Origin: Palaemon carinicauda
Lineage: Eukaryota > Arthropoda > Malacostraca > Decapoda > Palaemonidae
NCBI RefSeq assembly: GCF_036898095.1
Contig: NC_090744.1
Location: 11,300,420 to 11,364,419, forward strand
DNA length: 64,000 bases
Reading direction: 5' to 3'
Part shown: positions 33,780-44,162 of the stretch, piece by piece
How the letters are laid out: the number at the start of each line of letters is the position of its first letter
How positions within the stretch are numbered: position 1 is the first letter of the stretch
The notes under the pieces: model-generated
Told to the model about the DNA's origin: nothing
The model's database searches: none
What the model saw: the letters and a program-made list of their open reading frames with translations, nothing else
Translations under genes and position numbers: made by a program

Positions 33780-34039
33780 GTAATAACCCTTTGTAAATAG
33801 CGTGGTTTGTATTTCGGTTACGGAACAATTATTTTTTTTCATATTTTTGATAATTTTTTGAGAAACTTCAGGCATTTTCCAAGAGAATGAGACCAACCTG
33901 ACCTCTCTATGACAAAAATTAAGGCTGTTAGAGCAATTTAAAAAAAATATACACCAAAATGTGCTGGGAAAAAATAACCCCCTGGGGGTTAAGGGTTGGA
34001 AATTTCCAAATAGCCTGGGGGTAAAAGGGTTAATATTGA

Positions 34040-34455
34040 CTTCCTAAAGGAGAATATAGTAAGGGAACACCCATGAACTAGAACCTGACTCAATATTAAC
34101 ACTAATTTCTCTTTTCTAAATTTTTTTGTCTTGATATAAATAATATTTGTTCATTAAACAGGCATCCACAATTAGGAAAAAATCTGACAGGGTGGAATTG
34201 AGACCACAAAAATAAATGCATTTCATATAAATGACTACTTTGTTGAACACACGCACACTGAATTAACAGACCCAGATAAACTCTAGTTTTAACAAATTCA
34301 AAAGATAGCATGAATAATTCTTATCGAGTCAAAACTATCCAATACAATAGATAAAGAAATGAGATTCTAGAAAAGGTCCATTTTCACATCAAATCCTTAC
34401 AATGGTTCCTCTTACCATAAGGAAGAAAAATGGTTTTATAAAAAATACTTTCCTT
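34040..34455. other. AT-rich sequence, nothing assigned
   Basis: No coding or repeat structure recognised. Confidence 0.4.
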
Positions 34456-34745
34456 CTCCACATTATATAAATGACCAATAAAGATTTATGTCTCCTTCTC
34501 ATTAAACAAATGATCAATAAACATCTATGTCTCCTCCTAATTAAATAAATGACCAAGATCTTGACCTCTTGTCATTAAATAAATGATCAATAAAGATCTT
34601 GACCTCTTATCATTATTAAATAAATGACCAATAAAGATCTATGTCTCCACATTAAATAAATGACCAATAAAGATTAATGTCTCCTCCTCATTACATAAAT
34701 ATCCTTATTAAATAAATGATCAATAAAGATCTTGACCATACTGCT
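34456..34745. repeat. Degenerate tandem array, unit 'AAATGACCAATAAAGATCT'
   Basis: Seven or so units of 35-50 bp, each with 'ATTAAATAAATGA.CAATAAAGAT' followed by 'CTATGTCTCC' or 'CTTGACCTC'. Confidence 0.85.
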
Positions 34746-34921
34746 CATTCAATAAACTGATTATCTATTTCAAACTAAATTGCACATTTTACAAGGCACC
34801 AAAAAGTACATAAGAACTGATATATAAAAATGATATTTGTCAACATACTAATGACACCAAGATCAAGCTGGAATGGGTAAGCATGTCAACTAATACTAAT
34901 AATACATTTTTGTCCATCCAT

Positions 34922-35135
34922 CCATATACCAAGGCACTTCCCCCAATTTTGGGGGGTAGCCGACACCAACAATGAAACAAAACAAAAAGGGGACCTCTCC
35001 TCTCTATGTTCCTTCAGCCTAATCAGGGACTCAACCGAGTTCAGCTGGTACTGCTAGGGTGCCACAGCCCAACCTCCCACATTATCCACCACAGATGAAG
35101 CTTCATAATGCTGACTCCCCTACTGCTTATACAAA
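34922..35135 (+). mobile_element. Dispersed repeat 'CAAGGCACTTCCCCCAATTT', short copy
   Basis: 3'-truncated relative of 16945-17345, ending after 'GACTCCCCTACTGCT'. Confidence 0.7.
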
Positions 35136-35276
35136 ATATAACAATCCTCAATTTGATCAAATTTTCTTACTAAGTTATATTACGATATCTTCATTACCAC
35201 AGATCAGTCTGTGGCATACTTTTAAAGTGACAAAAACTGTCCCCAAAATGATCCGATTTTAGTTGTGCAATGATGA

Positions 35277-35277
<1 letters not shown>

Positions 35278-35317
<40 letters not shown>
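35278..35317. repeat. Poly-A run of 40
   Basis: Longest A homopolymer in the window. No clear retrocopy is attached upstream, so it need not be an mRNA tail. Confidence 0.95.
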
Positions 35318-35320
<3 letters not shown>

Positions 35321-35617
35321 CTCACTTTAAGCTATTTCTATAAGGAATTTACTTGAGGTCATTATTTTGAAATTACGTTCAGTATCCTATTTCAAACCAT
35401 ATTTTTACATTCCGATTCCAGAGCAGAAAGAACTCGTCCCAAATACCTTTTAAATGCATTCTATTTAAAGTTAATTCCAATTGAAATTATGAAAAGTGAC
35501 AAATGTCCTGAAAAAAAAAGTATATTAAAAAACAGATATTAGCTTATCAAAAAATATTTCCAATCAATGGACTATTGTAGAGGGGTTATAATACTTTAAG
35601 ATTTGAATTAATGTACA

Positions 35618-35778
35618 CTAAAATAACAAATAAACAACAGCGGTGTTTTGATGTAAATCTTGAGAATATGCTGAAACAAATGGTCTTCCATGTTCGTTTT
35701 GATGTAAATCTTGAGAAAATGCTGAAACAAATTGTCTTCCAGCGTTAACATGTTCAACTGCTCTACCACTGAAGTTAT
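35618..35778 (-). CDS. Candidate terminal exon of an unknown gene, with a 17-residue duplication
   Basis: The minus strand has a good 3' splice site (TTTTTATTTCAG, AG at 35779-35780), then an open frame of 52 codons to TAG at 35618-35620. The peptide contains 'GRQFVSAFSQDLHQN' followed by 'GRPFVSAYSQDLHQN', a 51-bp direct repeat with several base differences but only two changed residues in these 15. A second frame is also open over most of the exon, so the frame choice is not certain. The family is not recognised. A possible upstream piece lies at 36373-36600. Confidence 0.4.
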
Positions 35779-35923
35779 CTGAAATAAAAAGGAAATGCTG
35801 TCAAAACCTGTCACAACCTTTTCATATTCAACTAATTTAAGATATAGCTTAAGTAATCACTTTTCTTATCGTTAAAAAAGCTTCAAGTATATGGAACCAT
35901 CTAGCAAGACCATAATATTTTAA

Positions 35924-36224
35924 CCCTTTTACCCCCAGGCTATTTGGAAATTTCCAACCCTTAACTTACAGGGGGTTATTTTTTTCCCAGCACATTTTGC
36001 AGTATACTTTTTTAAAATTGCTCTAACAGCCTTAATTTTTGTCATAGAGAGGTCAGGTTGGTCTCATTCTCTTGGAAAATGCATGAATTTTCTCAAAAAA
36101 TTATCAAAAATATGAAAAAAATTTTTTTTATAACATTTTTTTGCAAGGACATACCGGTACGCCCATGGGGGTAAAGGGATGGCTTTTGTGAAACGTAACA
36201 GTACGTCCTTTGGGGGTAAAAGGG
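35924..36224. mobile_element. piggyBac-type MITE, copy B, complete (301 bp)
   Basis: TTAA at both sides (35920-35923, 36225-36228) and inverted ends CCCTTTTACCCCCA. Subterminal palindromes 'GTACCGGTAC'-like. It is the reverse orientation of copy A and serves as its empty-site reference. Confidence 0.85.
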
Positions 36225-36313
36225 TTAAGCAATAATTTACAGAATATAACGCAGTAAGCATATGTATCCGGCATTTAGAATAAAAAAAAAAAAATCAACA
36301 AGTAGATTAACAT

Positions 36314-36340
36314 ACCTGAAAGTGATAAATCAATAAAAAA
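36314..36340 (-). promoter_or_regulatory. Zero-length AG|GT splice junction (recursive-splice-like)
   Basis: On the minus strand a pyrimidine-rich stretch and TTTCAG (CAG at 36316-36318) run straight into GTATGT (GT at 36314-36315). A 3' splice site fused to a 5' splice site is the signature of recursive splicing points. It lies between the exon-like pieces at 36373-36600 and 35618-35778. May be chance. Confidence 0.3.
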
Positions 36341-36597
36341 AAATTATGGCGAATGAAGCATAAAAATATTATTCAAATATTCTTAATTCTTACATAAAGA
36401 GGTAAGACATGGTGGATAATCTTGGCACCACACAAGATAAGACTTGGAACGACGATGTTTTCATCACTACGGTAGTAAAAAATTTCCCATACACTTAGCT
36501 GCCCTGGCTTTCCATAAGCTGGCGCTTTCTTGCCGAAGGTCAGGAAGACAAGTAAAGTCAATAAACTGGATGGCAGTATTGGACATCTACTAGAAAT

Positions 36598-36955
36598 GTC
36601 TATGCCTGGTATTCGCCAGACTGGAGTTTGAGTATACCTGGTACTCGCCAGACTGGAGTTTGAGTATGCCTGGTACTCGCCAGACTGGAGTTTGAGTCCC
36701 GATCAGACTCGATAGTTTTTTGTAGTGTGTGCAACCTCACCATCCTTGAGCTAAGAATGGGGGGTTTGTGAGAGCTTATAGTCTACCTGCTGAGTCATCA
36801 GCAGCCATTGCCTGGCCCTCCCTGATCCTGGCTTGAGAGGCTTGGGCACTGATCATGTGTGTATGTGGTCAGTCTCTAAGGCATTGTTTTGATAGCTAGG
36901 GCATTGTCACTGTCTTACCTATGCCATTCATGAGCAACCTTTAAATTTTCAAAAT
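36598..36955 (+). mobile_element. tRNA-derived SINE (family 1), copy 3, with head triplication
   Basis: The head segment 'GCCTGGTACTCGCCAGACTGG' with box B-like 'AGTTTGAGTCCC' is present three times in tandem with a 32-bp period (36603-36700). The body follows as in other copies ('CCATCCTTGAGCTAAG', 'CTGCTGAGTCATCAGCAGCC', 'TGTGGTCAGTCTC'). Confidence 0.8.
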
Positions 36956-37261
36956 TTACATCTGTGGTGGGGAGGTTAATGTAAATTATGATATCACATG
37001 ACCATGAAGTGGGAAAAATGATATTTTAATTATAAAATAAATTTTTGAATATACTTACCCGGTGAATATATATAGCTGCAACTCTGTTGCTCAACAGACA
37101 AAAAACTGTAAAAAACTCTCCAGCGATCGCTATACAGGTTGCGGGTGTGCCCATCAGCGCCAACTGTCGGCCAGATACCATACTCAATGTAAACAAAGAC
37201 TCAATTTCTTCTCATCACACTGCGTCTCTATTGGGGAGGAAGGGAGGGTCGTTTAATTTAT

Positions 37262-37345
37262 ATATTCACCGGGTAAGTATATTCAAAAATTTATTTTATA
37301 ATTAAAATATCATTTTTAAATATTTAACTTAGCCGGTGAATATAT
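37262..37345. repeat. Internal complementary region of DIRS copy 2
   Basis: Reverse complement of the left end up to about 37313, then of the right end (43417-43448). Confidence 0.88.
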
Positions 37346-37805
37346 ATAGCTGATTCACACCCAGGGTGGTGGGTAGAGACCAGTTAAATATGTTTACATC
37401 TTATGAGCTAAGAGTTTTTATTTCATTTTAGAAGTTATCAATATAACAAAAACAAAATAAATAGGTACCTGGTAAGGAAGTCGACTTAGACGATTACTCT
37501 GCCTTATAAGTACGTCTTCCTTACGGAGCCTCGCGATCCTCTTAGGATGCTGACAGACCCCTAGGAGCTGAAGTATCAAGGGCTGCAACCCATACAACAG
37601 GACCTCATCAAACCCCTAATATGGGCGCTCTCAAGAAATGACTTTGACCACCCGCCAAATCAACCAGGATGCGAAAGGCTTCTTAGCCTTCCGGACAACC
37701 CATAAAAACATTAAAACATTTCAATAGACAGATTAAAAGGATATGGAATTAGGGAATTGTAGTGGTTGAGCCCTCACCCACTACTGCACTCGCTGCTACG
37801 AATGG

Positions 37806-38895
37806 TCAAAGTGTGTAGCAGTTCTCGTAAAGAGACTGGACACCTTTTAAGTAACATGACGCGAACACTGACTTGCTTCTCCAATAGGTTGCGTCCATGA
37901 TACTTTGCAGAGATCTATTTTGCTTAAAGGCCACGGAAGTTGTTACAGCTCTAACCTCGTGCGTCTTAACCTTAAGCAAAAATCGGTCTTCCTCACTCAA
38001 GTGTGAATGAGCTTCTCGTATTAACAATCTGATAAAACATGACAAAGCATTCTTTGACATAGGCAAGGATGGTTTCTTAACCGAACACCATAAAGCTTCA
38101 GATTGGCCTCGTAAAGGTTTAGTACGAGCTAAGTAGAACTTAGGAGCTCTAACAGGGCATAAGACTCTTTCTAGTTCATTGCCTACGATCTCCGATAAGC
38201 TGGGAATATCGAAAGATTTAGGCCAAGGACGAGAAGGTAGCTCATTTTTGGCTAGAAAACCAAGTTGCAGAGAACAAGTGGCCTTTTCTGACGAAAATCC
38301 GATGTTCTTGCTGAAGGCATGAATCTCACTGACTCTTTTAGCTGAGGCTAAGCATACCAGGAAAAGAGTCTTAAGAGTGAGATCTTTCAGGGAGGCTGAC
38401 TGTAAAGGCTCAAACCTGTCTGACATGAGGAATCTTAGGACCACGTCTAAATTCCACCCAGGAGTAGCCAAACGACGCTCCTTAGTGGTCTCGAAAGACT
38501 TAAGGAGGTCTTGCAGATCTTTATTGTTGGAAAGATCTAAGCCTCTATGCCGGAAGACCGATGCCAACATGCTTCTGTAGCCCTTGATAGTGGGAGCTGA
38601 AAGGGATCGTCCTTTTCTCAGGTATAAGAGAAAATCAGCTATTTGGGCTACAGAGGTACTGGTCGAGGATATAGAAACTGACTTGCACCAGTCTCGGAAG
38701 ACTTCCCACTTCGATTGGTAGACTCTAATGGTAGAAGCTCTCCTTGCTCTAGCAATCGCACTGGCTGCCTCCTTCGAAAAGCCTCTAGATCTCGAGAGTC
38801 TTTCGATGGTCTGAAGGCAGTCAGACGAAGAGCGTGGAGGCTTTGGTGTACCTTCTTTACGTGTGGCTGACGTAGAAGATCTACTCTTAGAGGAA
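37806..38895 (-). CDS. DIRS tyrosine recombinase, copy 2, open throughout
   Basis: C-terminal 360 or so residues of an 845-residue frame (37806-40343) whose upstream part is mostly a shadow of the pol frame. It has the core-binding region ('STIRVYQSKWEVF', 'RSLSAPTIKGYRSMLA'), catalytic Arg in 'AKRVSEI', the HxxR box 'HEVRAVTTS' and the nucleophile Tyr in 'FASCYL', all in one frame, ending at 'NCYTL'. It overlaps the end of the RNase H frame (38648-40141). No start codon of its own was identified. This copy could in principle still supply recombinase, but expression is unproven. Confidence 0.85.
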
Positions 38896-40141
38896 GACTT
38901 CTGGGAACGTCTAATAACCATCGAAGTACCTCGGTGAACCATTCTCTCGCGGGCCAGAGGGGAGCAACTAACGTCAACCTTGTCCCTTCGTGAGAGGCGA
39001 ACTTCTGCAGTACCTTGTTGACAATCTTGAATGGTGGGAATGCGTAAAGATCCAGATGTGACCAATCTAGGAGGAAGGCATCTATATGTATTGCTGCTGG
39101 GTCCGGGACTGGAGAGCAATAGATTGGAAGCCTCTTGGTCAGCGAGGTTGCAAAGAGATCTATGGTGGGTTGACCCCAAGTCGACCAAAGTCTCTTGCAC
39201 ACATCCTTGTGGAGGGTCCATTTGATTGGAATTACTTGACCTTTCCGACTGAGACAATCTGCTAGGACGTTCAAGTCGCCCTGGATGAACCTCGTTACTA
39301 GGGAGATGCCTCGATCTTTTGACAAGATGAGCAGGTCCCTTGCGACCTCGTACAAAGTCAGTGAGTGGGTACCTCCCTGTTTGTAAATGTACGCCAAGGC
39401 CGTGGTGTTGTCCGAGTTTACCTCCACCACCTTGCCTCGAAGGAGATTCTCGAAGCTTATCAAGGCCAGATGAACCGCCAAAAGCTCCTTGCTGTTGATA
39501 TGCATGCTCCTCTGACTCGAGTTCCACAGACCTGAGCATTCCCGACCGTCCAGCGTCGCGCCCCAGCCCAAGTCCGATGCGTCCGAGAAGAGAACGTGGT
39601 TGGGTATCTGAACTGCCAGGGGAAGACCCTCTCGTAGGCTGATATTGTCCTTCCACCAAGTCAGACAAGACTTTATCTTTTCGGAAATCGGGATCGAGAC
39701 CGCCTCTAGCGTCTTGTCCTTTTTCCAGTGAAAAGCCAGATGGAATTGAAGAGGACGGAGGTGTAGCCTTCCTAGCGAGACAAATTGCTCCAGGGATGAT
39801 AGCGTCCCTATCAGACTCATCCACAGCCTGACTGAGCAGCGTTCTTTCTTCATCATCTTCTGGATGGAGAGCAGGGCTTGATCTATTCTGGGGGCCGACG
39901 GAAAAGCCCGAAAAACTTGACTGTGAATCTCCATCCCTAAATACAGAATAGTTTGGGATGGGACCAGCTGTGACTTTTCCAAATTGACTAGGAGTCCCAA
40001 TTCCTTGGCCAGATCTAGAGTCCAATTGAGATCCTTCAGACAGCGATGACTGGAAGAGGCTCTGAGAAGCCAGTCGTCCAAGTACAGGGAGGCTCTGATC
40101 TCCGATAGCTCTAAACTGGTACCCCACATTCCTGTGAACAA
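38648..40141 (-). pseudogene. DIRS pol, copy 2: YLDDW to RNase H
   Basis: A 497-residue frame that begins just before the active-site 'YLDDW', then thumb ('LGLLVNLEKSQLVPSQ'), RNase H ('LFSDASDLGWGATL', 'SKELLAVHLAL', 'VNSDNTTALAYI') and 'PTIDLFATSLTKRLP'. The C-terminal part is well conserved with copy 1. The polymerase is defective because the preceding palm block is deleted (see 40120-40300). Confidence 0.88.
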
Positions 40142-40300
40142 ACCTCAGAAACGGTTGGGAATCCGGGTGTATAGGAATGTGGAAGTATGCCTCCTGAAGG
40201 TCGAGAGAGACCATCCAGTCGCCTTCCATAAATGCTGTCAAGACAGCCTGGTAGACTTCATCGTGAAGTTTGTCTTGACAATGAACACATTGAGCGCACT
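40120..40300 (-). pseudogene. Reverse transcriptase fragment of DIRS copy 2, with palm deletion
   Basis: 'WMVSLDLQEAYFHIPIHPDS' and 'PFLRFV' are present. The sequence then jumps from 'GYQFRAI' to 'IRASLYLDDW', skipping the CFGLSTAP block seen in copy 1 (about 30 residues). Upstream, the fingers (VPKKTGGWRPVLD) are also gone. Confidence 0.8.
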
Positions 40301-40339
40301 TGCCTCTTACGTACTCCTGCAGTGAACATGGCTGCCAAA

Positions 40340-42055
40340 TCATGGAGCCATCCCTGAGGGACTTGTCCCTGCAGAGAACATGGCTGTCAGATCATTGGAG
40401 CCATCCCTGAAAGCCTTGTTTATGCATGACATAATTGTACAGCAAAACTTCAAAGGCTCGAAAACCGCTGTGAAGTTGACCTGTAAAATCTTGGAGCGTC
40501 TCCTGGCCAGGCGCCAGGGAGAGTCTACGAGATTTGAGAAGTCTATCTGGGCAGAGGCAGGAACTCCCAAGCCGAGAACTTCTCTCGTGTCATATCAGAC
40601 TCTCGCTCTATAAGCCAGTTTAAAAGAAGGGAAAGCAAAGGCTGTATCCCCCAAACTCCTCCTGGTGATAAACCAGTCGCCTAGCAAACGTAAAGCTCTC
40701 TAGGAGAGCGAGAGAGCACTAGCTTATAAACAACGGCTTCGAAGTAGCTAGGCCTAGTGTAAGCTCTGACGTTTAGGCGAACGAGGAGCAGCAGTTACAA
40801 AAAGATCCGGACAAAGATCCTTAAAAATCAGCATGATATAATTAAAGTCCATAGAGGGCTAAGCAGCTTTAGGCTCCTCTCCGTCTGACAGAGTCCTCAA
40901 GGGAATATCAGTAGGAGGGGGAACAGCAACTTCCTCATCTAAAGGAACCTTGTCCGATAATAGCTGAGTCTCAAGCAAGGGAGAGACCTACCGTGGTGGC
41001 AATGCTTTACAAGCAGAGTCCACACGCACTGGTGCATTAGTAGCGGACCAGGACGCAACGTCATGTAACTGCTTGACAGTCTGTGAACTGTCAACAACAA
41101 CAGGTGCGAGAGACTTGGACGTAACGTCATGTAACTGCTTGACAGTCTGTGAACTGTCAACAACAACAGGTGCGTGAGGACGCACAGCGTCCACTCGAGA
41201 CTGCTTTGACTGCCTAGACTGAGCAGTCAAAACAACTCTAGAATGCGGAGGTTGACGCACAGCGTCAAAACAAGTCAACTCCGATTGTTAGCGAACGTCC
41301 TGAACGTCAACAGGAGCATCAGCAAGTGGCCTAACGTCCAAATGTGGCTGAAAAACCACACGAGACCGCATCGAGTGTGGTTTTAAACAACCTGATTGAC
41401 GTGACTTAGCTACGCCAACGTCAACAGGACGCACAAAGGAACGTTAGGTTGGCTGAAAGCCAGGATCTCGATGAGATAAACGGCTAGGCTCAACGGACTA
41501 ATCGGCAGAATAGTCTTCCATAAGGGAGGCATGCTTATTCTGCATGTCTTGCCGTACAACCCATTTAGGATCAACGGAAATGGTTGCGGTAAGAGACGAG
41601 GGTAACGTCTGTGACCGCAACACTATGCCAACAAAAAAAACTCTCGGAGTCTGTGTTACGCTTTTGTTAGGCGGCGAGCAGTTTTCCGATGACTGCATAG
41701 GGTCAGAGCTGTCCTAATGGCTGCAACCAGGACGCTGGACCTGTCCTGAAAGGACTGACTTTCGCTTAAGGGCCTCGAAACCTTGTTTCAGGTTTCTTAT
41801 GCGAAAAGCCTTCGGATGACGAGGAGAAAATTGTCTCTCTCGCCTTATGGTAGGGGAGATCTTGGTAAGATACACTCGATACCATAGAGGGAAACGTCTG
41901 TTCGCTGATCAAGGCCTCTCGAACCCATAAGTCGTACGACATTACTTCTCCCCTGGGCTTGGGAGCTTGCAAGAGGTCCCGGACTAGGTGAACGACAGGC
42001 ACGAACAGACGAACCCTCGGACGCAACACTGTAACACTTTGCGCAATATCACTTT
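40340..42055 (-). pseudogene. gag remnants of DIRS copy 2
   Basis: Pieces match copy 1 gag in several frames: 'EVLGLGVPASAQ' near 40570, and 'SPGPLASSQAQGRSNVVR' readings near 41945-41995. Stops and frameshifts are frequent, and the N-terminal Cys cluster was not found. Confidence 0.65.
41046..41172. repeat. 66-bp tandem duplication in gag of copy 2
   Basis: Two adjacent copies of 'CGTCATGTAACTGCTTGACA...AACAACAACAGGTGCG'. It lies in the same gag middle region that is duplicated differently in copy 1. Confidence 0.9.
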
Positions 42056-43190
42056 ATCACTACGATTTTCTGTTTTGCACTTATTTCACTGAAATCGAAA
42101 CTTTTACTGATTTCTACCTGAAGCACGCAATTCTACCCTCATCAAAAGGTAGTAAATGCGAAATCAGTCGTATAATGCAAGCACATTAATACCAGCAAAA
42201 AAAAAAACAGTAAACATCTATTTAAGATAAAATAATTCAGTGGTTGGGGAAGAGAAGAAACACTAGTTCATTCAAAACTACGTTTTCAATCTCTCACCGT
42301 ACATTGCCTGGGGACGAGAATAAAACTAAAAACGTTATATCCTTTCTCCCCGTACAGAGACTAGGGACGAGAGTAACTCGAGAACAACGTTACCCACTTG
42401 AACGGAACGTTTTCTCTCCTCTCTCTCCCTCCGTCTCAATCTCTCTCTCTCTTTCTCTCTTGATTTCGCACCTAAGAGAAGAGCCCAATTACATTTCGTC
42501 AAAAAAACATGTTATTTGACCAAAGGAAAAAAACTAAAAGGTTTTTCAATTAAAAAGTTCCTTTAAAATAGAATTTAAAACATTTAAGCTTTGAAAGAAG
42601 AATGAACAAAACGTCAGAATCGATTACTCTTTCTGCAAAGTGAAACCGTGATACTCTCTCTCTCTACCGTAACGATAGAGCGCAAACTGCGTAGCATAAA
42701 TAAACTAAACGTTAGTTCATCTTTGAAAACAGTACGAAGACTATTCAAAGAAAATCTTTCATAAAATATTTATTAAAAATATTCATTTAAAAAGTTTTAA
42801 ATCATTAGCTCTTTAAAAGCTAAGTTACGATTGAAAGGGCTCAACGTTGTTTAACTTCGGTTTCCAAGTTAGGACCGCCTACTCTCAGGAAAGGTCGCAT
42901 ATAAACAAAACATTAAAATTTATTTTTTATGTTTATTATAAATGGAAAGTTAATCGAAGAGGCCTAATAAAGGCGGTGAGATATAAAATATATAGAGGAA
43001 AATCTATAATTAATTTATAACGTGATAAGATAATTACTAAAAGTCTAAACACACTTCCGTTTAAGGGAAGGGTCGGCCATTTAAAAGTCAAAGAAAGTCC
43101 ATACTCTCTTTGTCACCAAAAATTAAATCTATCCAAAACGAGTTCAAGATTTAAGATGAAGATAAAACACCTGCACTGCGAAAGCTCAAA
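42056..43190. other. 5' leader side of DIRS copy 2, non-coding
   Basis: AT-rich with CT tracts (42415-42460). Copy 1 has no matching long leader, so this part is either subfamily-specific or an insertion. No frame of note. Confidence 0.45.
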
Positions 43191-43915
43191 CCAAAATGAA
43201 GTACTTCACCAAATATGTTGAGAAAACTCCAGGTTCTACAGCGAGTAAAAGTACGTCTTGTCGACACGTCGACAGAGAAGAAATTGAGTCTTTGTTTACA
43301 TTGAGTATGGTATCTGGCCGACAGTTGGCGCTGATGGGCACACCCGCAACCTGTATAGCGATCGCTGGCGAGTTTTTTACAGTTTTTTGTCTGTCGAGCA
43401 ACAGAGTTGCAGCTATATATATTCACCGGCTAAGTTAAATATTTAAAATTGTATTTAGTGTGCATTAATATCACAAATTTTCAAGTAATTTGTAATTTTC
43501 CTAACATACTTACCGAGAACTACTTTCTTAGGAGTACCTGGAATCTCCTCTCAACCGATCAGTTTTGTGTAGTTTACCCTACTTCCGGTTTCTGTGAGGA
43601 CCACCTCAGGCGGAAGGATACGTGCCCTGAGGCTAGTCCCGAGCCAGGCCGCGTGTTAGCTTGGGTCTCGACCCTCAGTAAGTTCTCTGGTCGCGTCGTG
43701 ATATCATCTCTTTCCTTCGATACAAGTTTCAAACCCTCGACTGGCATTATTTTGTCACAGTATTACCTAGTTCATCCTGCAACTTGGCAAACACACAAAT
43801 CTAAGGTGTCACCCCTTTGGCCCTCAGCTTCCTGAAATCCTACATCATGATTTCCTAAACTTTACTAGACTGAAATAAGACCTTCCAGTCTATGATTGTG
43901 CATATATGTACACAT

Positions 43916-44162
43916 ATTCGAGGTAGCAAGGTTGGTAGCGTCACGGATTTCTATTACAGAGGTCCCGAGTTCGGTCCCCGCCAGGGACGCGAATACCGTG
44001 AGACCTTCTACCGGGGGGTACTCCCAGGGTGGCGCCGGGGGGGGGGGGGGAGGTTAGAGGGGGACTAATAGTCCCTGCTGGCTAATGGTCGCCCGAGGAG
44101 GACGATGTAAATCGTCTCGGTGGAGACCTAAAACCAGCAACTTTTAACTTTTAACTTTTAAT
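43916..44162 (+). mobile_element. tRNA-derived SINE, family 2
   Basis: Box A-like 'GGTAGCAAGGTTGGTAGCG' (from 43922) and box B 'CGAGTTCGGTCCCCG' (from about 43966) lie about 45 bp apart. The body is GC-rich ('GGGGGTACTCCCAGGGTGGCGCC'), and the 3' tail is a short (CTTTTAA)n array ending at about 44160. Unrelated in body to family 1. Confidence 0.8.

Larger units (their letters stand above)
18514..33828 (-). mobile_element. Old DIRS-like retroelement (outer), interrupted at 27240-33779
   Basis: Ends: left begins 'TGACAAATTCG', right ends 'GGTTACGGAACAA'. Terminal repeats are inverted and span 'TTTGTAAATAGC...' blocks and 'GGTAGCTAGCTACC' (left about 18545-18720, right about 27140-27239 plus 33780-33828). 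The internal complementary region at 18781-18880 equals the two joined ends. Without the nested element it is about 8.8 kb. Coding remnants on the minus strand are badly decayed: a reverse transcriptase block near 21785-21970, and gag-like frames between 22.6 and 26.4 kb. It sits in the AT-rich middle of a piggyBac-type MITE. Confidence 0.8.
18413..34029. mobile_element. piggyBac-type MITE, copy A, split by nested DIRS-like elements
   Basis: Left piece 18413-18513, right piece 33829-34029; everything between is inserted DNA. TTAA flanks both outer ends (18409-18412 and 34030-34033), and the ends are the inverted CCCTTTTACCCCCA. The two pieces rejoin to match the unsplit 301-bp copy at 35924-36224 almost base for base. 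TTAA target duplication with CCCT-type ends is the hallmark of the piggyBac superfamily; no transposase is present, so it is non-autonomous. Confidence 0.85.
37019..43448 (-). mobile_element. DIRS-like retrotransposon, copy 2, about 6.4 kb
   Basis: Same family as copy 1: inverted terminal repeats (left 37055-37213, right 43275-43436) and an internal complementary region at 37262-37345. RNase H and tyrosine recombinase are on the minus strand. The reverse transcriptase has lost most of the fingers and a palm block, and gag is decayed. Terminal sequences differ from copy 1 (GAATATATATAGC against GATCATATAGC), so the two are distinct subfamilies. Confidence 0.9.

Noticed and set aside
38900..40110. 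Middle of the 845-residue minus frame of DIRS copy 2, and the matching middle of the 680-residue frame in copy 1 (29120-30240)
   Set aside because: Shadow of the RNase H frame; only the reverse transcriptase start (copy 2) and the recombinase end are real coding sequence.
43449..43860. Possible further DIRS terminal repeat ('TTTGTAATTTTCCTAACATACTTACC')
   Set aside because: Resembles the start of the outer element's end, but no inverted partner or internal complementary region was found.
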